A stretch of DNA of 64,000 bases, taken from positions 38,544-102,543 of the forward strand of contig JAFEEB010000004.1 of the NCBI GenBank assembly GCA_018241325.1, read 5' to 3'. Source of the DNA: Pseudomonadota bacterium (GTDB taxonomy: Bacteria; Pseudomonadota; Gammaproteobacteria; Burkholderiales; Burkholderiaceae_C). The notes beneath the pieces are model-generated. The model made no database searches, had not been told where the DNA came from, and worked only from the letters and a program-made list of their open reading frames with translations. This document shows, piece after piece, positions 48,004 through 57,541 of the stretch (the stretch's first letter is position 1; the number at the start of each line of letters is the position of its first letter). The translations under genes were made by a program, and so were the position numbers.

Positions 48004-50238
48004 ATGAGCACGGCAAGCGCGTCGATCGACCCGCCACTGGCCGCAGTCACCGCGGCTGCGGCCAGCTTTGCCGCGCTCGAGTCCAAACTGGGCTATCTGG
48101 ACGCGGCCGATATCGAGCAGGTACGCTTGGCCTACCGGTTTGCCGACACCGCGCATCTGGGCCAATTGCGCCACAGCGGCGAGCCCTACATCACCCACCC
48201 CATCGCCGTGGCCGCCCAGGTGGCCGAGTGGAAGCTGGACGCGCCCGCCATCATGGCCGCGCTGCTGCACGACACGATGGAAGATTGCGGCGTCACCAAG
48301 GCGGATCTGGTCGAGCATTTTGGCGCGCCCGTGGCCGAGTTGGTGGACGGCCTGACCAAGCTGGACAAACTGCGCTTCAACACCCGCGAGGAAGGTCAGG
48401 CCGAGTCCTTCCGCAAGATGCTGCTGGCCATGGCGCGCGACGTGCGCGTCATCCTGGTCAAGCTGGCCGACCGCCTGCACAACATGCGCACCATGGGCGA
48501 CATGCCGCGCAGCAAGTGGGGCCGCATCAGCGGCGAGACGCTGGACGTGTACGCCCCCATCGCGCACCGGCTGGGCCTGAACCAGACCTATCGCGAACTG
48601 CAGGACCTGGCGTTTCGCCACCTCAAGCCCTGGCGCTACAGCGTGCTGGCCAAGGCCGTGGGGCGCGCACGCCAGCGTCGGCGCGACCTGATCCAGAAAG
48701 TCCAGCAAGACCTGGAGCGCGCGCTCAGCGAGGCGGGCCTGTCCGCGCGCATCATCGGGCGCGAAAAACAGCTGTACTCCATCTACCGCAAGATGGACGA
48801 AAAGCGCCTGTCCTTCGCGCAGGTGAGCGACCTGTACGGCGTGCGCCTGATTCTGCCGGACGTCATTGCCTGCTACACCGCGCTGGGCGTGCTGCACCAG
48901 CTCTACAAGCCGGTGCCGGGCCGCTTCAAGGACTACATCGCCATCCCCAAGATCAACGGCTACCAGTCGCTGCACACCACCCTGGTGGGACCGGCCAGCA
49001 TCAACGTCGAGTTCCAGATCCGCACCGAGGCGATGGACCTGGTGGCCGAGGCCGGCGTCGCCGCGCATTGGCTGTACAAGAGCGGCGAGCACGGCCATTT
49101 GCACGGCGAGCAGCTGGGCAATCAGTGGCTGCAGTCGCTGCTGGACATCCAGAACGAGACCCGTGACGCGGCCGAATTCTGGGACAACGTCAAGGTCGAT
49201 CTGTTTCCCGACGCGGTCTACGTCTTCACGCCCAAGGGCCAAATCCTGGCGTTGCCGCGCGGCGCCACCGTGGTGGACTTTGCCTACGCCATTCACAGCA
49301 CCGTGGGCGACCACACGGTGGCCGCCAAGGTCAACGGCGAGCAGGTGCCGCTGCGCACCGAGGTGACCAACGGCGACGTGGTCGAGGTCGTCACCGCCCC
49401 CGTCTCCAGCCCCAACCCGGCGTGGCTGGGGTTTGTGCGCACGGGCCGTGCGCGCTCCAAGATCCGCAGCCACCTCAAGTCGCTGGCGCAAGACCAGTCA
49501 CGCACCCTGGGCGACAAGCTGCTGGCGCAGGCGCTGCGCGCGGAAGGCGTGGGCCAGCCGCCCGGCACCGGACCCGAAAGCAAGCCGACCTGGGACAAGC
49601 TGCTGCGCTTTACGGGCAACCGCTCGCGCGACGAGTTGCTGCTGGACATCGGCCTGGGCAAGCGCAGCGCCAGCATGGTGGCCAAACGGCTGGCCACGCT
49701 GCTGGGCGAGCAAGGCGTCAAGCCCGATGCGCTGCTGCTCACCCGCGCGCGCTACACCGCCCACGAAAACCTCTCGCAAGGCGCCGTCACCGTGGACGGA
49801 TCGGCCGACGTGTCGATCAAATACGCCACCTGCTGCCGCCCGATCCCGGGCGACGGCCTGCTGGGCTACCTCGGGCGCGGCGAAGGCCTGGTGGTGCACA
49901 CCGACGAGTGCGCCGTGGCGCGCCGCCTGCAACACAAAGACCCCGAGCGCTTCATCACCGTGGCCTGGGCCGACGAGCCGGTGCGCGCGTTCGAGGTGGG
50001 CGTGGTGGTCACCGTGGTCAACGGCAAGGGCGTGCTGGCGCGCGTGGCCGCGGCCATCGCCTCGGCCGAATCCGACATCGTGCACCTGGGCATGCCCGAC
50101 GAGGTGGCGCAGGACGCACTGGATCTGCGCTTCGTCATCACGGTGCGCGACCGCACGCACCTCGAGCACGTGCTGCGCACGCTGCGCTGGACGCAGTCGG
50201 TGCTGCGCGCCACGCGCACCGTGCCCACGTCAAGCTGA
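48004..50238 (+). CDS. spoT: bifunctional (p)ppGpp synthetase/hydrolase
   Basis: A 744-residue Rel/Spo protein. The hydrolase HD domain (about 40-200) keeps His65, His89-Asp90 (ALLHDTMED) and KLADRLHNMRTM, so hydrolysis should be active. The synthetase domain has YSIYRKMDEKRLSF and DYIAIPKINGYQSLHTTLVG. TGS (about 400-460), a conserved Cys-containing region (TCCRPIPGDGLLGYLGRG) and a C-terminal ACT domain follow. It degrades and makes the stringent alarmone. TAAATT ends 6 bases before the ATG, suggesting a leaderless transcript. Confidence 0.97.
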   Translation: MSTASASIDPPLAAVTAAAASFAALESKLGYLDAADIEQVRLAYRFADTAHLGQLRHSGEPYITHPIAVAAQVAEWKLDAPAIMAALLHDTMEDCGVTKADLVEHFGAPVAELVDGLTKLDKLRFNTREEGQAESFRKMLLAMARDVRVILVKLADRLHNMRTMGDMPRSKWGRISGETLDVYAPIAHRLGLNQTYRELQDLAFRHLKPWRYSVLAKAVGRARQRRRDLIQKVQQDLERALSEAGLSARIIGREKQLYSIYRKMDEKRLSFAQVSDLYGVRLILPDVIACYTALGVLHQLYKPVPGRFKDYIAIPKINGYQSLHTTLVGPASINVEFQIRTEAMDLVAEAGVAAHWLYKSGEHGHLHGEQLGNQWLQSLLDIQNETRDAAEFWDNVKVDLFPDAVYVFTPKGQILALPRGATVVDFAYAIHSTVGDHTVAAKVNGEQVPLRTEVTNGDVVEVVTAPVSSPNPAWLGFVRTGRARSKIRSHLKSLAQDQSRTLGDKLLAQALRAEGVGQPPGTGPESKPTWDKLLRFTGNRSRDELLLDIGLGKRSASMVAKRLATLLGEQGVKPDALLLTRARYTAHENLSQGAVTVDGSADVSIKYATCCRPIPGDGLLGYLGRGEGLVVHTDECAVARRLQHKDPERFITVAWADEPVRAFEVGVVVTVVNGKGVLARVAAAIASAESDIVHLGMPDEVAQDALDLRFVITVRDRTHLEHVLRTLRWTQSVLRATRTVPTSS

Positions 50239-50793
50239 GGCCTGCGGCGGCGGATAACGCACCGCCAGCACCTCGATCTCCCGCACCCCTGCCGGCGTGG
50301 CCAGTTGCAGCACGTCGCCCACCCGCGCGCGCAGCAGGGTCCGCGCAATCGGGCTGATCCAGCTCACCTCGCCCTGGCTGCTTTCGGCCTCGTCGATGCC
50401 CTTGATGGTCACCGTGCGCTCGGCGCCCTGCTCGTCCGCGTACGTCACCGTGGCGCCGAAAAACACCTGCTCGCCGCCGTGGTGCAGGCTGGGGTCGGTC
50501 ACCTCGGCAATCTCCAGGCGCTTGGTGAGAAAGCGAATGCGCCGGTCGATTTCGCGCAGGCGCTTCTTGCCGTACAGGTAGTCGCCGTTCTCGCTGCGGT
50601 CACCGTTCTTGGCCGCCCAGTGCACCGCCTCGACCACCTTGGGCCGCTCGTCGTCGATCAGGCCCAGCAGTTCGGCGCGCAATCGCGCACAGCCCTGGGG
50701 CGTGATGTAGTTCTTGCCGCCGGCGGGCAGCGGCGGCTGCACCGGCTCGTCGTCGTCCTCGCCGTCGCTCTCGCGCGTGAAGGCCTTGTTCAT
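50230..50793 (-). CDS. greB: transcript cleavage factor GreB
   Basis: A 187-residue Gre factor that rescues backtracked RNA polymerase by stimulating RNA cleavage. N-terminal coiled coil (NYITPQGCARLRAELLGLID) with the acidic tip GDRSENGDYLYGKKRLREID, and a C-terminal FKBP-like domain (VTYADEQGAERTVTIKG, SWISPIARTLLRARVGD). The extra acidic head (SDGEDDDEPVQ) is longer than in GreA and typical of GreB. It converges on spoT with a 9-base overlap. ATG at 50793. Confidence 0.94.
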   Translation of the reverse strand: MNKAFTRESDGEDDDEPVQPPLPAGGKNYITPQGCARLRAELLGLIDDERPKVVEAVHWAAKNGDRSENGDYLYGKKRLREIDRRIRFLTKRLEIAEVTDPSLHHGGEQVFFGATVTYADEQGAERTVTIKGIDEAESSQGEVSWISPIARTLLRARVGDVLQLATPAGVREIEVLAVRYPPPQASA

Positions 50794-50854
50794 GCGTCGA
50801 TGATAGCCATGTGACAATGGCCGACCCTGCGGGCCGCTGCCCGCGAAACACCGC

Positions 50855-53095
50855 ATGACCCGCCCGGCCGCCCACGCCCTCTTGACCCGTCTGCGGTTGC
50901 GCGCCATGCGCCGCGCGCTGCTGAGCAGCTACGTCCTCAACGGTGCCGCGGTGGCGCTGGGCATGTTCCTGATCACGGCGCTCATCCATGCCACGCTCGG
51001 CCCGGTCGCTTCGGCCAACGCCAGCGTGGGCACCATCATCGCGCTCATCTCCGACAACCCGCGCGCCTGCCGGGGCAAGTTCTCGCACCTGATCGCCGCG
51101 CCGATCCTGGGCGTGCCCTTGTTTCTGGCCGTGCAACTGCTGCGCGAGCACCCGGTGGAGCTGGGCCTGTTGCTGCTGCCCGGCACCTTCCTGGCCTTCC
51201 TGTCCACGGCCTGGGGACGGCGCGGGATGCCGGTGGCGGCGGCTGTGATGTTCGCCATGCTGCTGGCCATGGCGCCCAAGCCGGCCGCCGACCTGCACGA
51301 AGCCTTGCTGCGCACCGGCTGGTGCGCGCTGGGCGCCGCGCTGTACGTGCTGTGGGGCACGGCCAGCGGACTCGTGCTCAACGGGCGCTACCGCACGCAG
51401 ACCCTGGCGGAATTGCTGCTTACCCTGGCCGCGCTGCTGGACCTCCATGCCCGGCGCATCACGCGCGCGCTCGACCCGCAAGGCGCCGAAGACCCGCTCG
51501 CCCTGGGCGAGGTGCTGCGCCGCCAGGCCGCCCTGGCCGAGCAGTTGCAGGCCGCGCGCGACCTGATCCTCGAAGCGCCGGGCACGCCGCGCCGCCAGCG
51601 GCTGGCCGGCATGCTGATGGTGGCGCTGGAGATGCGCGACCGCCTGATCGCCGGCGAGCTCGACATCGAGCACGTCCACCCCGGGCCGTCGGCCACGCTG
51701 GCACAGCTGGCCACCGTCTTGCACGCCATGGCCCAGGACGTGGCCGACCTGGCCGACGCCCTGTTGGCGGCCCGCGCGCCTGCCGCCGCGCACGACCATG
51801 GGCAAGCGCTCGCCAGCCTGCGCGAACAAGCCTACGCCGAAGCCCATCAAAACCCGGACGACGTCCGGGCCGTGGCCCACGCTGCCCTGCTGCGCAGCGT
51901 GAGCGTGCGCATCGGTGACCAGAACGCCGCCGTACGCCAATTGACGGCCATCGCGCGCGGCGAGCAGGCGCCCGACCTGTCGGCGGTGCGCAACGGCTGG
52001 CAGTTGTTCGTCAGTCCCGCCTACTGGTCCTTGCAGCCCTTGCTGCGCGTGTGGCACTGGCACCAGCCGGCGCTGCGCCATGCGGTGCGCGCGGCATTGG
52101 CCATCGGCACCGGCTACATGCTGGCCATGCTGTTGCCCTGGGGTTCGCGCGATTACTGGATCCTGATGACCATCGTGGTGGTGCTGCGCGGCAACCTGGC
52201 GCAAACGCTGGAGCGGCGCAACGACCGCGTGCTGGGCACCCTGGTCGGCAGCATGCTGGCCGTGGCCTTTCTCGCGCTGGAGCCGCCCGCCATCGCGCTG
52301 TTGATGGTGGTGGTGGTGGCGCAGGGCGTGGCGCACGCCTTCGCGGTGCGGCGCTACACCGTCACCTCGGTGGCCGGCTCGGTGATGGGCCTGGTGATGG
52401 TGCACCTGCTGTACAGCGGCGGCCATCCGACGTTTGACTTCGTCGAGCGCGTGGGCGACACCCTGCTGGGCACGGCCATTGCCTGGGCGTTCTCCTACGT
52501 TCTGCCCTCGTGGGAGCGCATGCAGATCGCCGCCACCGTGCGCCGCGTGTGCCGCGCCATGGCCCAGCACGCGCGCCAGTCGCTGGCGCTGGCCACGCTG
52601 GTCGAAGTCACCGGTCAGCCCGAGCTGGCCTGGCGCCTGGCGCGGCGCGAGGCCTACGACGCCCTGTCCGCCCTGGTACAGGCCACCGGCCGCGCGCTGG
52701 TCGAGCCGCGCGCGGTGCGCCCGCCCATGGCCGCACTGGAGCAGCTGCAGGGCCACGGCTACCAGTTGCTGGGGCAACTGTCGGCCATTCAGTCCATCTT
52801 GCTGCTGCGCCGCCAGCGGCTGGTGCTGGCCGACGTCACCGCGCCGCTGGCCGACACCGCGCAAGCCGTCGGCCAGGCGCTCGAGCTCGATCAGCCGTGG
52901 CACGTCCGTTCGTCCGACATCCCGCGGGACCCCTCGCTGCCCGAGCGCCTGAGCGCGATCCCCGAGAACCTGCCCGACCCCTTCGCGCCCAACACCAACG
53001 CCTGGCTGCTGCGCCGCCTGCACCTGGCCGAGGACCTGGCCGCCCACGTGCGCGCCGACGCGCTGCGCGTCATCGGCCCGGCGGCGGCGCCATGA
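50855..53095 (+). CDS. FUSC/YccS family inner membrane transporter
   Basis: A 746-residue protein with two sets of about six transmembrane helices (residues 25-190 and 400-560) separated by a cytoplasmic helical domain, the FUSC layout (fusaric acid resistance and aromatic acid efflux type). YWILMTIVVVLRGNLAQTLERRNDRVLGT is the family's second-half signature. The last 25 residues lie in a segment duplicated at 58545-58636, where a truncated copy remains. It likely exports or stores aromatic or fatty acids. Divergent from greB. Confidence 0.9.
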   Translation: MTRPAAHALLTRLRLRAMRRALLSSYVLNGAAVALGMFLITALIHATLGPVASANASVGTIIALISDNPRACRGKFSHLIAAPILGVPLFLAVQLLREHPVELGLLLLPGTFLAFLSTAWGRRGMPVAAAVMFAMLLAMAPKPAADLHEALLRTGWCALGAALYVLWGTASGLVLNGRYRTQTLAELLLTLAALLDLHARRITRALDPQGAEDPLALGEVLRRQAALAEQLQAARDLILEAPGTPRRQRLAGMLMVALEMRDRLIAGELDIEHVHPGPSATLAQLATVLHAMAQDVADLADALLAARAPAAAHDHGQALASLREQAYAEAHQNPDDVRAVAHAALLRSVSVRIGDQNAAVRQLTAIARGEQAPDLSAVRNGWQLFVSPAYWSLQPLLRVWHWHQPALRHAVRAALAIGTGYMLAMLLPWGSRDYWILMTIVVVLRGNLAQTLERRNDRVLGTLVGSMLAVAFLALEPPAIALLMVVVVAQGVAHAFAVRRYTVTSVAGSVMGLVMVHLLYSGGHPTFDFVERVGDTLLGTAIAWAFSYVLPSWERMQIAATVRRVCRAMAQHARQSLALATLVEVTGQPELAWRLARREAYDALSALVQATGRALVEPRAVRPPMAALEQLQGHGYQLLGQLSAIQSILLLRRQRLVLADVTAPLADTAQAVGQALELDQPWHVRSSDIPRDPSLPERLSAIPENLPDPFAPNTNAWLLRRLHLAEDLAAHVRADALRVIGPAAAP

Positions 53096-53110
53096 AGCGC
53101 CAAGCCAACG
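53016..53110 (+). repeat. left copy of duplicated FUSC 3' end
   Basis: The first 46 bases (53016-53061) match 58545-58590 at 43 positions. The likeness continues more weakly through the stop codon, into a stretch whose minus strand reads WRFM, like the end of the MFS transporter encoded at the right copy. The two copies bracket the 5.4 kb catabolic block. Confidence 0.8.
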
Positions 53111-53331
53111 AGTCGATCAGCGCTGCTTTCTCTGCCCCAGATGGCCTGTCCGGCGTCATTCGCTGCCACCAACGAATTTGCCGACGTCACCCTTGCCGAG
53201 CGCAGCTTGCAGCGGCATCATGTCGGACAAGACGCGTCACGACAGCCTTCTGACCTTCAGCAAGACGGTCGAGTCTGCCCTGCGAAACGCAAGAAGTGGC
53301 TGGCCCGCGACCGCGACGGCAAGGAGACAAC

Positions 53332-54102
53332 ATGGACCTCGGCGCAAAACTGAATGGCAAACGCGTGCTCATCACCGGCGCATCGTCCGGGCTCGGTGAA
53401 AATTTCGCCCGTCTGGCCGCTGGCTGCAAGGCCAAGGTGGTGATCGCGGCGCGGCGCAAGGGCCGGCTGGAAAAACTCGCCAAGGAACTGGAGCAACTCG
53501 GCGCGCCGCAAGTCACCGTCATCGAAATGGACGCTGCGTCCGAGCCCTCGATCGACGCCGCCTTCGCGCAGATCGACGCCTCGGGCGACATGCTCGACGT
53601 CGTCGTCAACAACGCCGGCGTCTCCAACGACGGACTGGCGCTCACCCTGCCCACCAAGGATTTCGACGACCTGATGGCGGTCAACGTGCGCGCCGTCTGG
53701 CTGGTTTCGGTGCGCGCCGCACAGCGCTGGCAGGCAGCCGGGCGAGGTGGCTCCATCATCAACATCGCCTCGATCCAGGGCGAGCGCGTGATGCCGGGCA
53801 TCACGCCCTATTCCACGTCCAAGGCCGCGGTGGTGCACATGACCAAGAGCCTGGCGCTCGAATGGGCACGCTGGGACATCCGCGTCAACGCGATCGAGCC
53901 GGGCTACATCGGCACCGAGATGACGGATGCGATGTGGGAAACCGATTACGGCAAGGCGCTGATCAAGCGCATTCCGATGCGCCGACTGGGCAAGCCCGAA
54001 GAGCTGAACGGACTGTTTTTGCTGTTTGCGACCGATGCCGGCTCGTGGATGACGGGTGCCTGCGTGCCGGTCGACGGCGGGCACCTGTGCTCGTCTCTGT
54101 AA
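53332..54102 (+). CDS. SDR family NAD(P)-dependent oxidoreductase
   Basis: A 256-residue short-chain dehydrogenase. The dinucleotide motif is TGASSGLGENF (residues 15-25), NNAG at 93-96, and catalytic Ser147, Tyr160 and Lys164 (PYSTSKAAV). It probably acts on a hydroxyacyl or alcohol substrate in the same pathway as the next genes. AAGGAG precedes the ATG at 53332. The gap before it (53096-53331) has no gene I can support. Confidence 0.93.
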   Translation: MDLGAKLNGKRVLITGASSGLGENFARLAAGCKAKVVIAARRKGRLEKLAKELEQLGAPQVTVIEMDAASEPSIDAAFAQIDASGDMLDVVVNNAGVSNDGLALTLPTKDFDDLMAVNVRAVWLVSVRAAQRWQAAGRGGSIINIASIQGERVMPGITPYSTSKAAVVHMTKSLALEWARWDIRVNAIEPGYIGTEMTDAMWETDYGKALIKRIPMRRLGKPEELNGLFLLFATDAGSWMTGACVPVDGGHLCSSL

Positions 54103-54186
54103 AGCATCAAAGACAGCGCACGGCCTGACCGTCGCCAACGCCCCGATAGCCGGCGTCCTGCCTGCACTCACATCCAGGAGAAAAAG

Positions 54187-55164
54187 ATGACTGACTCGAA
54201 TGCCGCTGTGCTTGACCGATATCGCAACGTCGCCGTCGTTGGCGCAGGCGTGATCGGATCATCCTGGACTGCGCTATTTCTGGCGCATGGCCTGAAGGTC
54301 GTGGTCAACGACCCGCGCGCCGACATCGAGTCCGCCGTCAAGAGCGATCTTGTCGAGATCGCACCGACGCTCAAGGCGCTCGGGCTGCCTTCCGAGGGAC
54401 TTGAGAAGAATTTGCGCTTCGAGGCCGACCTCGAACGCGCGGTTTCCGGTGTCGACCTGGTGCAAGAAAACGGCCCCGAGAAGCCCGAATGGAAGCAGCA
54501 GCTCTGGGCCCGCATTGAAAAAGCGGTGCCTGCCCACGCGCTGCTGCTGTCGTCCAGCTCGGCGCGCCCCGCCACCGAGCAAGGCAGCCAGATGCAAAAC
54601 GCAAGCCGGCTGCTGGTCGGCCACCCGTTCAACCCGCCGCACCTGATCCCGCTGGTTGAGGTGGTGCCGGGCGAGCGCACCGACCCCCAGGCCGTCGAAG
54701 ACGCGGTGGCGTTTTACGCCGCGCTGGGCAAGGTGCCGCGCGTGCTCAAGAAAGAAATCCAGGGTTTCGTGGCCAACCGGCTGCAGCGCGCCATCATGCG
54801 CGAGGCCTGCTATCTGGTGCAAGAAGGCGTGGTCACGGTCGATGAGCTGGACGACATCGTCACCAGTTCCATCGGCATGCGCTGGGCCGTCAACGGGCCC
54901 TTCAGCTCGTTCCACATGGGCGGTGGCCCGGGTGGCCTGGCCGCCTTCTTCACCGATGGACTGGGCAAGAACATGGTGGCCGCCTGGAAGAAAGTGCCCA
55001 CCGTGGAGATGGACGACGTGCTGCGCGAGCGCATCATCAGCCAGACCGCGGCGTCGTTCGGCAAGATTCCGATGGAGCAGATGGAGCGCACCCGCGACAA
55101 CAGGCAGGTCGCGCTGCTGCGCGCGCTCGGCAACGCCCACGCGTCGGGCACGCAGAAGCAATGA
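54187..55164 (+). CDS. 3-hydroxyacyl-CoA dehydrogenase family (lambda-crystallin/carnitine DH type)
   Basis: A 325-residue NAD enzyme. Rossmann motif VVGAGVIGSSWTALF (residues 17-31), SSSSARPATEQ, catalytic His146 in VGHPFNPPHLIPLVEVVPG (split after PP), and the helical C-terminal domain. The nearest known members are L-carnitine 3-dehydrogenase and L-gulonate 3-dehydrogenase, which act on free 3-hydroxy acids rather than CoA thioesters. CaiB next to it makes a carnitine- or hydroxyacid-like substrate plausible, but this is inference. GGAG lies 7 bases upstream. Confidence 0.9.
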   Translation: MTDSNAAVLDRYRNVAVVGAGVIGSSWTALFLAHGLKVVVNDPRADIESAVKSDLVEIAPTLKALGLPSEGLEKNLRFEADLERAVSGVDLVQENGPEKPEWKQQLWARIEKAVPAHALLLSSSSARPATEQGSQMQNASRLLVGHPFNPPHLIPLVEVVPGERTDPQAVEDAVAFYAALGKVPRVLKKEIQGFVANRLQRAIMREACYLVQEGVVTVDELDDIVTSSIGMRWAVNGPFSSFHMGGGPGGLAAFFTDGLGKNMVAAWKKVPTVEMDDVLRERIISQTAASFGKIPMEQMERTRDNRQVALLRALGNAHASGTQKQ

Positions 55165-55215
55165 TGGCCTCGGCCCGGCGCTGACACCCTGGGCCCCAAC
55201 CGCGAGGAAAACCCC

Positions 55216-56418
55216 ATGACCAACATCCTGGACGGCTTGCGCGTCATCGACTGCGGCAGCTTCATCGCCGCCCCTGGCGCCGCCACCGTGTTGTCCGACT
55301 TCGGCGCCGACGTCATCAAGGTCGAGCCGCCCGGCGCGGGCGACGCCGCGCGCACGATTTCGCGCATGCCGGGCAACCCATCCAGCGAGCACCCCTACGG
55401 CTGGCTGCTGGACAACCGCAACAAGCGCGGCCTGGCGCTCAACCTGGCCAGCCCCGCCGGCTTGGCGGTGCTCAAGCGCCTGGCCGAACGCGCCGATGTG
55501 TTCATCACCAACTTTCCGCTGGCGACGCGCAAGAAACTCGGCATCGGTTACGAAGCCCTTTCGGCACTGAACCCGCGCTTGATTTACGCATCATTCACCG
55601 GTTACGGTGAGCGAGGGGCCGAAGTGGCCAAACCCGGCTTCGATCTGACGGCCTACTGGGCGCGCTCGGGCCTGATGGACGGCTGCCGCACAGATGCAGG
55701 CACACCGCCTGCGCGCGCGCTCACCGGCATGGGCGACCACCCCTCGGCGATCTCGCTGTTCGGCGCCATCATGCTAGGGCTGTACCAGCGCGAGCGCACC
55801 GGCAAAGGCTCGCAGGTGGGTTCTTCGCTGCTCGCCAATGGTTTTTGGGCCCATGGTTTTCAGGTGCAGGCGGCGCTGTGTGGCGCAACCTTCTACCCCC
55901 GGCCGCCGCGCGATCAGCACTTCAACGCCCTGACGGCTTACTACCGTTGCCGCGACGACAAGTGGATCATGCTCACCATCCTCAACGAGAATCGCGATTG
56001 GCCGGTTCTGGCCCAGTGCCTGGGCCGCGAGAACCTGATCGATGACCCTCGCTTCGTGCAGCGCGCCGACCGCTTCAAGCACGCCCACGCCTTGATCGCC
56101 GAGTTTGACGCCGCCTTCGCCACGCGCGATCGTCCTGAGTGGCGAAAGATTCTGGGCGACGCCGGCCTGGTGTTCGAGATCGTTGCCAGCGCCCAGGACA
56201 CCGTCACCGACCAGCAGGCCATCGACGCCGGCGTGCTGGTGCCGTTCGACAACGACACCTTGATGACCATCGACAGTCCATTGCACGTGGATGGGGTCGC
56301 CAAGGTCAAGCCACGCAAAGCGCCGGACGTGGGGCAGCACAGCGGCGAGATCCTGCGCGAAGCCGGCTACAGCGACGGCGAGATCGAACAACTTCGCGCC
56401 AGCGAGACCGTGGCTTGA
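55216..56418 (+). CDS. CaiB/BaiF family CoA transferase
   Basis: A 400-residue family III CoA transferase. Landmarks are LRVIDCGSFIAAPGAATVLSD (start of first domain, split CGSFIAAPGAATV), DNRNKRGLALNLASPAG, the catalytic Asp174 in TGMGDHPSAISLFG, and GSQVGSSLLANGFW. It moves CoA between acids without a covalent enzyme-CoA. GAGGAAAA lies upstream. Part of the catabolic block with the adjacent dehydrogenases. Confidence 0.93.
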   Translation: MTNILDGLRVIDCGSFIAAPGAATVLSDFGADVIKVEPPGAGDAARTISRMPGNPSSEHPYGWLLDNRNKRGLALNLASPAGLAVLKRLAERADVFITNFPLATRKKLGIGYEALSALNPRLIYASFTGYGERGAEVAKPGFDLTAYWARSGLMDGCRTDAGTPPARALTGMGDHPSAISLFGAIMLGLYQRERTGKGSQVGSSLLANGFWAHGFQVQAALCGATFYPRPPRDQHFNALTAYYRCRDDKWIMLTILNENRDWPVLAQCLGRENLIDDPRFVQRADRFKHAHALIAEFDAAFATRDRPEWRKILGDAGLVFEIVASAQDTVTDQQAIDAGVLVPFDNDTLMTIDSPLHVDGVAKVKPRKAPDVGQHSGEILREAGYSDGEIEQLRASETVA

Positions 56419-56488
56419 AGGAGCCGGCGGATTGAACACCTGCCCTCGTGCCATCCGAGAACCTTTCCACACCACCCCAAGAGCCCCC

Positions 56489-57472
56489 ATGACACTGAAA
56501 CTGACCCGCCGCGAAAGCCTCATCCTGTTGACCGCTGCATCGCTGGGCCCCTCGGCCCACGCACAGTCGTACCCGAGCAAGCCGATCACGATGGTGGTTC
56601 CCTATCCGCCGGGCGGCGGCACGGACGCCACGGCGCGACTGATGGCCGAGAAAATGGGCAAGAAGCTCGGCCAGAACGTGATCGTTGACAACCGGTCCGG
56701 GGCGTCGGGACTGATCGGCACCGGCGCGGTGGCCAAGGCAGCGCCCGACGGGTACACGATTTTGGTGGCCCTGAGTACCCAGTTCGTGATCAACCCCTTC
56801 CTGTTCAAGAAGCTGCCCTATGACCCGAACAAGGACATCGCGCTGGTGTCCATGATCGCGTCGGCGCCGATCGTGCTGCTGGTGCATCCCAGCGTGCCGG
56901 CCACCGATGTGCCGTCGATGATCAAATACATCTCGGCCAACAAGGGCAAGCTGGCCTATGGCTCCTACGGCATCGGCTCGGCGTCGCACCTGAGCGGCGC
57001 GCACTTGAGCCAGATGACCCACAGCGACATGAATCACGTGGCCTACAAGGGCGAGGCGCCGATGATCCAGGACTTGATTGGAGGCCAGATTCCGATGGGC
57101 TTCGGCAGCGTGGTTCAGGCCAAGTCCATGATTGACGCCGGCAAGCTCAAGGCGATCGCCGTCACGGGCGAAAAACGCCTCGCCCTGCTGCCCAATGTGC
57201 CGACCTTCGTCGAGCAAGGGGTCAAGGACGACGTGTTCCGCACCGTTGGATTTGTCGGAATGGCCGTCCCGGGCGCAACGCCCAAGCCGGTGATCCAGCG
57301 CCTGGCGGCCGAGGTGAAGGCCGCCTGCGATCTGCCCGACGTGCGCGAGCGCATCGCCGGCTTCGGCTTCGAAGCCGTTGGCCTCGGGCCCGACGAGTTC
57401 AACGCGAAAGCCAAGGCGGACGCACAAGTGTGGGCCCGGCTCGTCAAGCAGACCGGCGCATCGCTCGATTGA
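56489..57472 (+). CDS. Bug family tripartite tricarboxylate receptor protein
   Basis: A 327-residue periplasmic receptor of the TctC/Bug family. The signal peptide is Tat-like (LTRRESLILLTAASLG, residues 4-19), cleaved near AHA-QS. The mature domain starts YPSKPITMVVPYPPGGGTD, the Bug hallmark, then NRSGASGLIGTGAVAKA and GGQIPMGFGS. Such receptors feed carboxylates to TctAB permeases or signal; no permease gene is nearby, so it probably serves a permease elsewhere. Confidence 0.94.
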   Translation: MTLKLTRRESLILLTAASLGPSAHAQSYPSKPITMVVPYPPGGGTDATARLMAEKMGKKLGQNVIVDNRSGASGLIGTGAVAKAAPDGYTILVALSTQFVINPFLFKKLPYDPNKDIALVSMIASAPIVLLVHPSVPATDVPSMIKYISANKGKLAYGSYGIGSASHLSGAHLSQMTHSDMNHVAYKGEAPMIQDLIGGQIPMGFGSVVQAKSMIDAGKLKAIAVTGEKRLALLPNVPTFVEQGVKDDVFRTVGFVGMAVPGATPKPVIQRLAAEVKAACDLPDVRERIAGFGFEAVGLGPDEFNAKAKADAQVWARLVKQTGASLD

Positions 57473-57541
57473 AGCTTGCGCAGACAGATGTGCGGCGCCC
57501 AGATGCGTCGCCCGCAGCAACCGCCGTTTTGAGAAAGCACC

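Noticed and set aside
53096-53331. small gene after FUSC
   Set aside because: Frames here are short and lack family features; the stretch is better explained as the junction of the inserted block.
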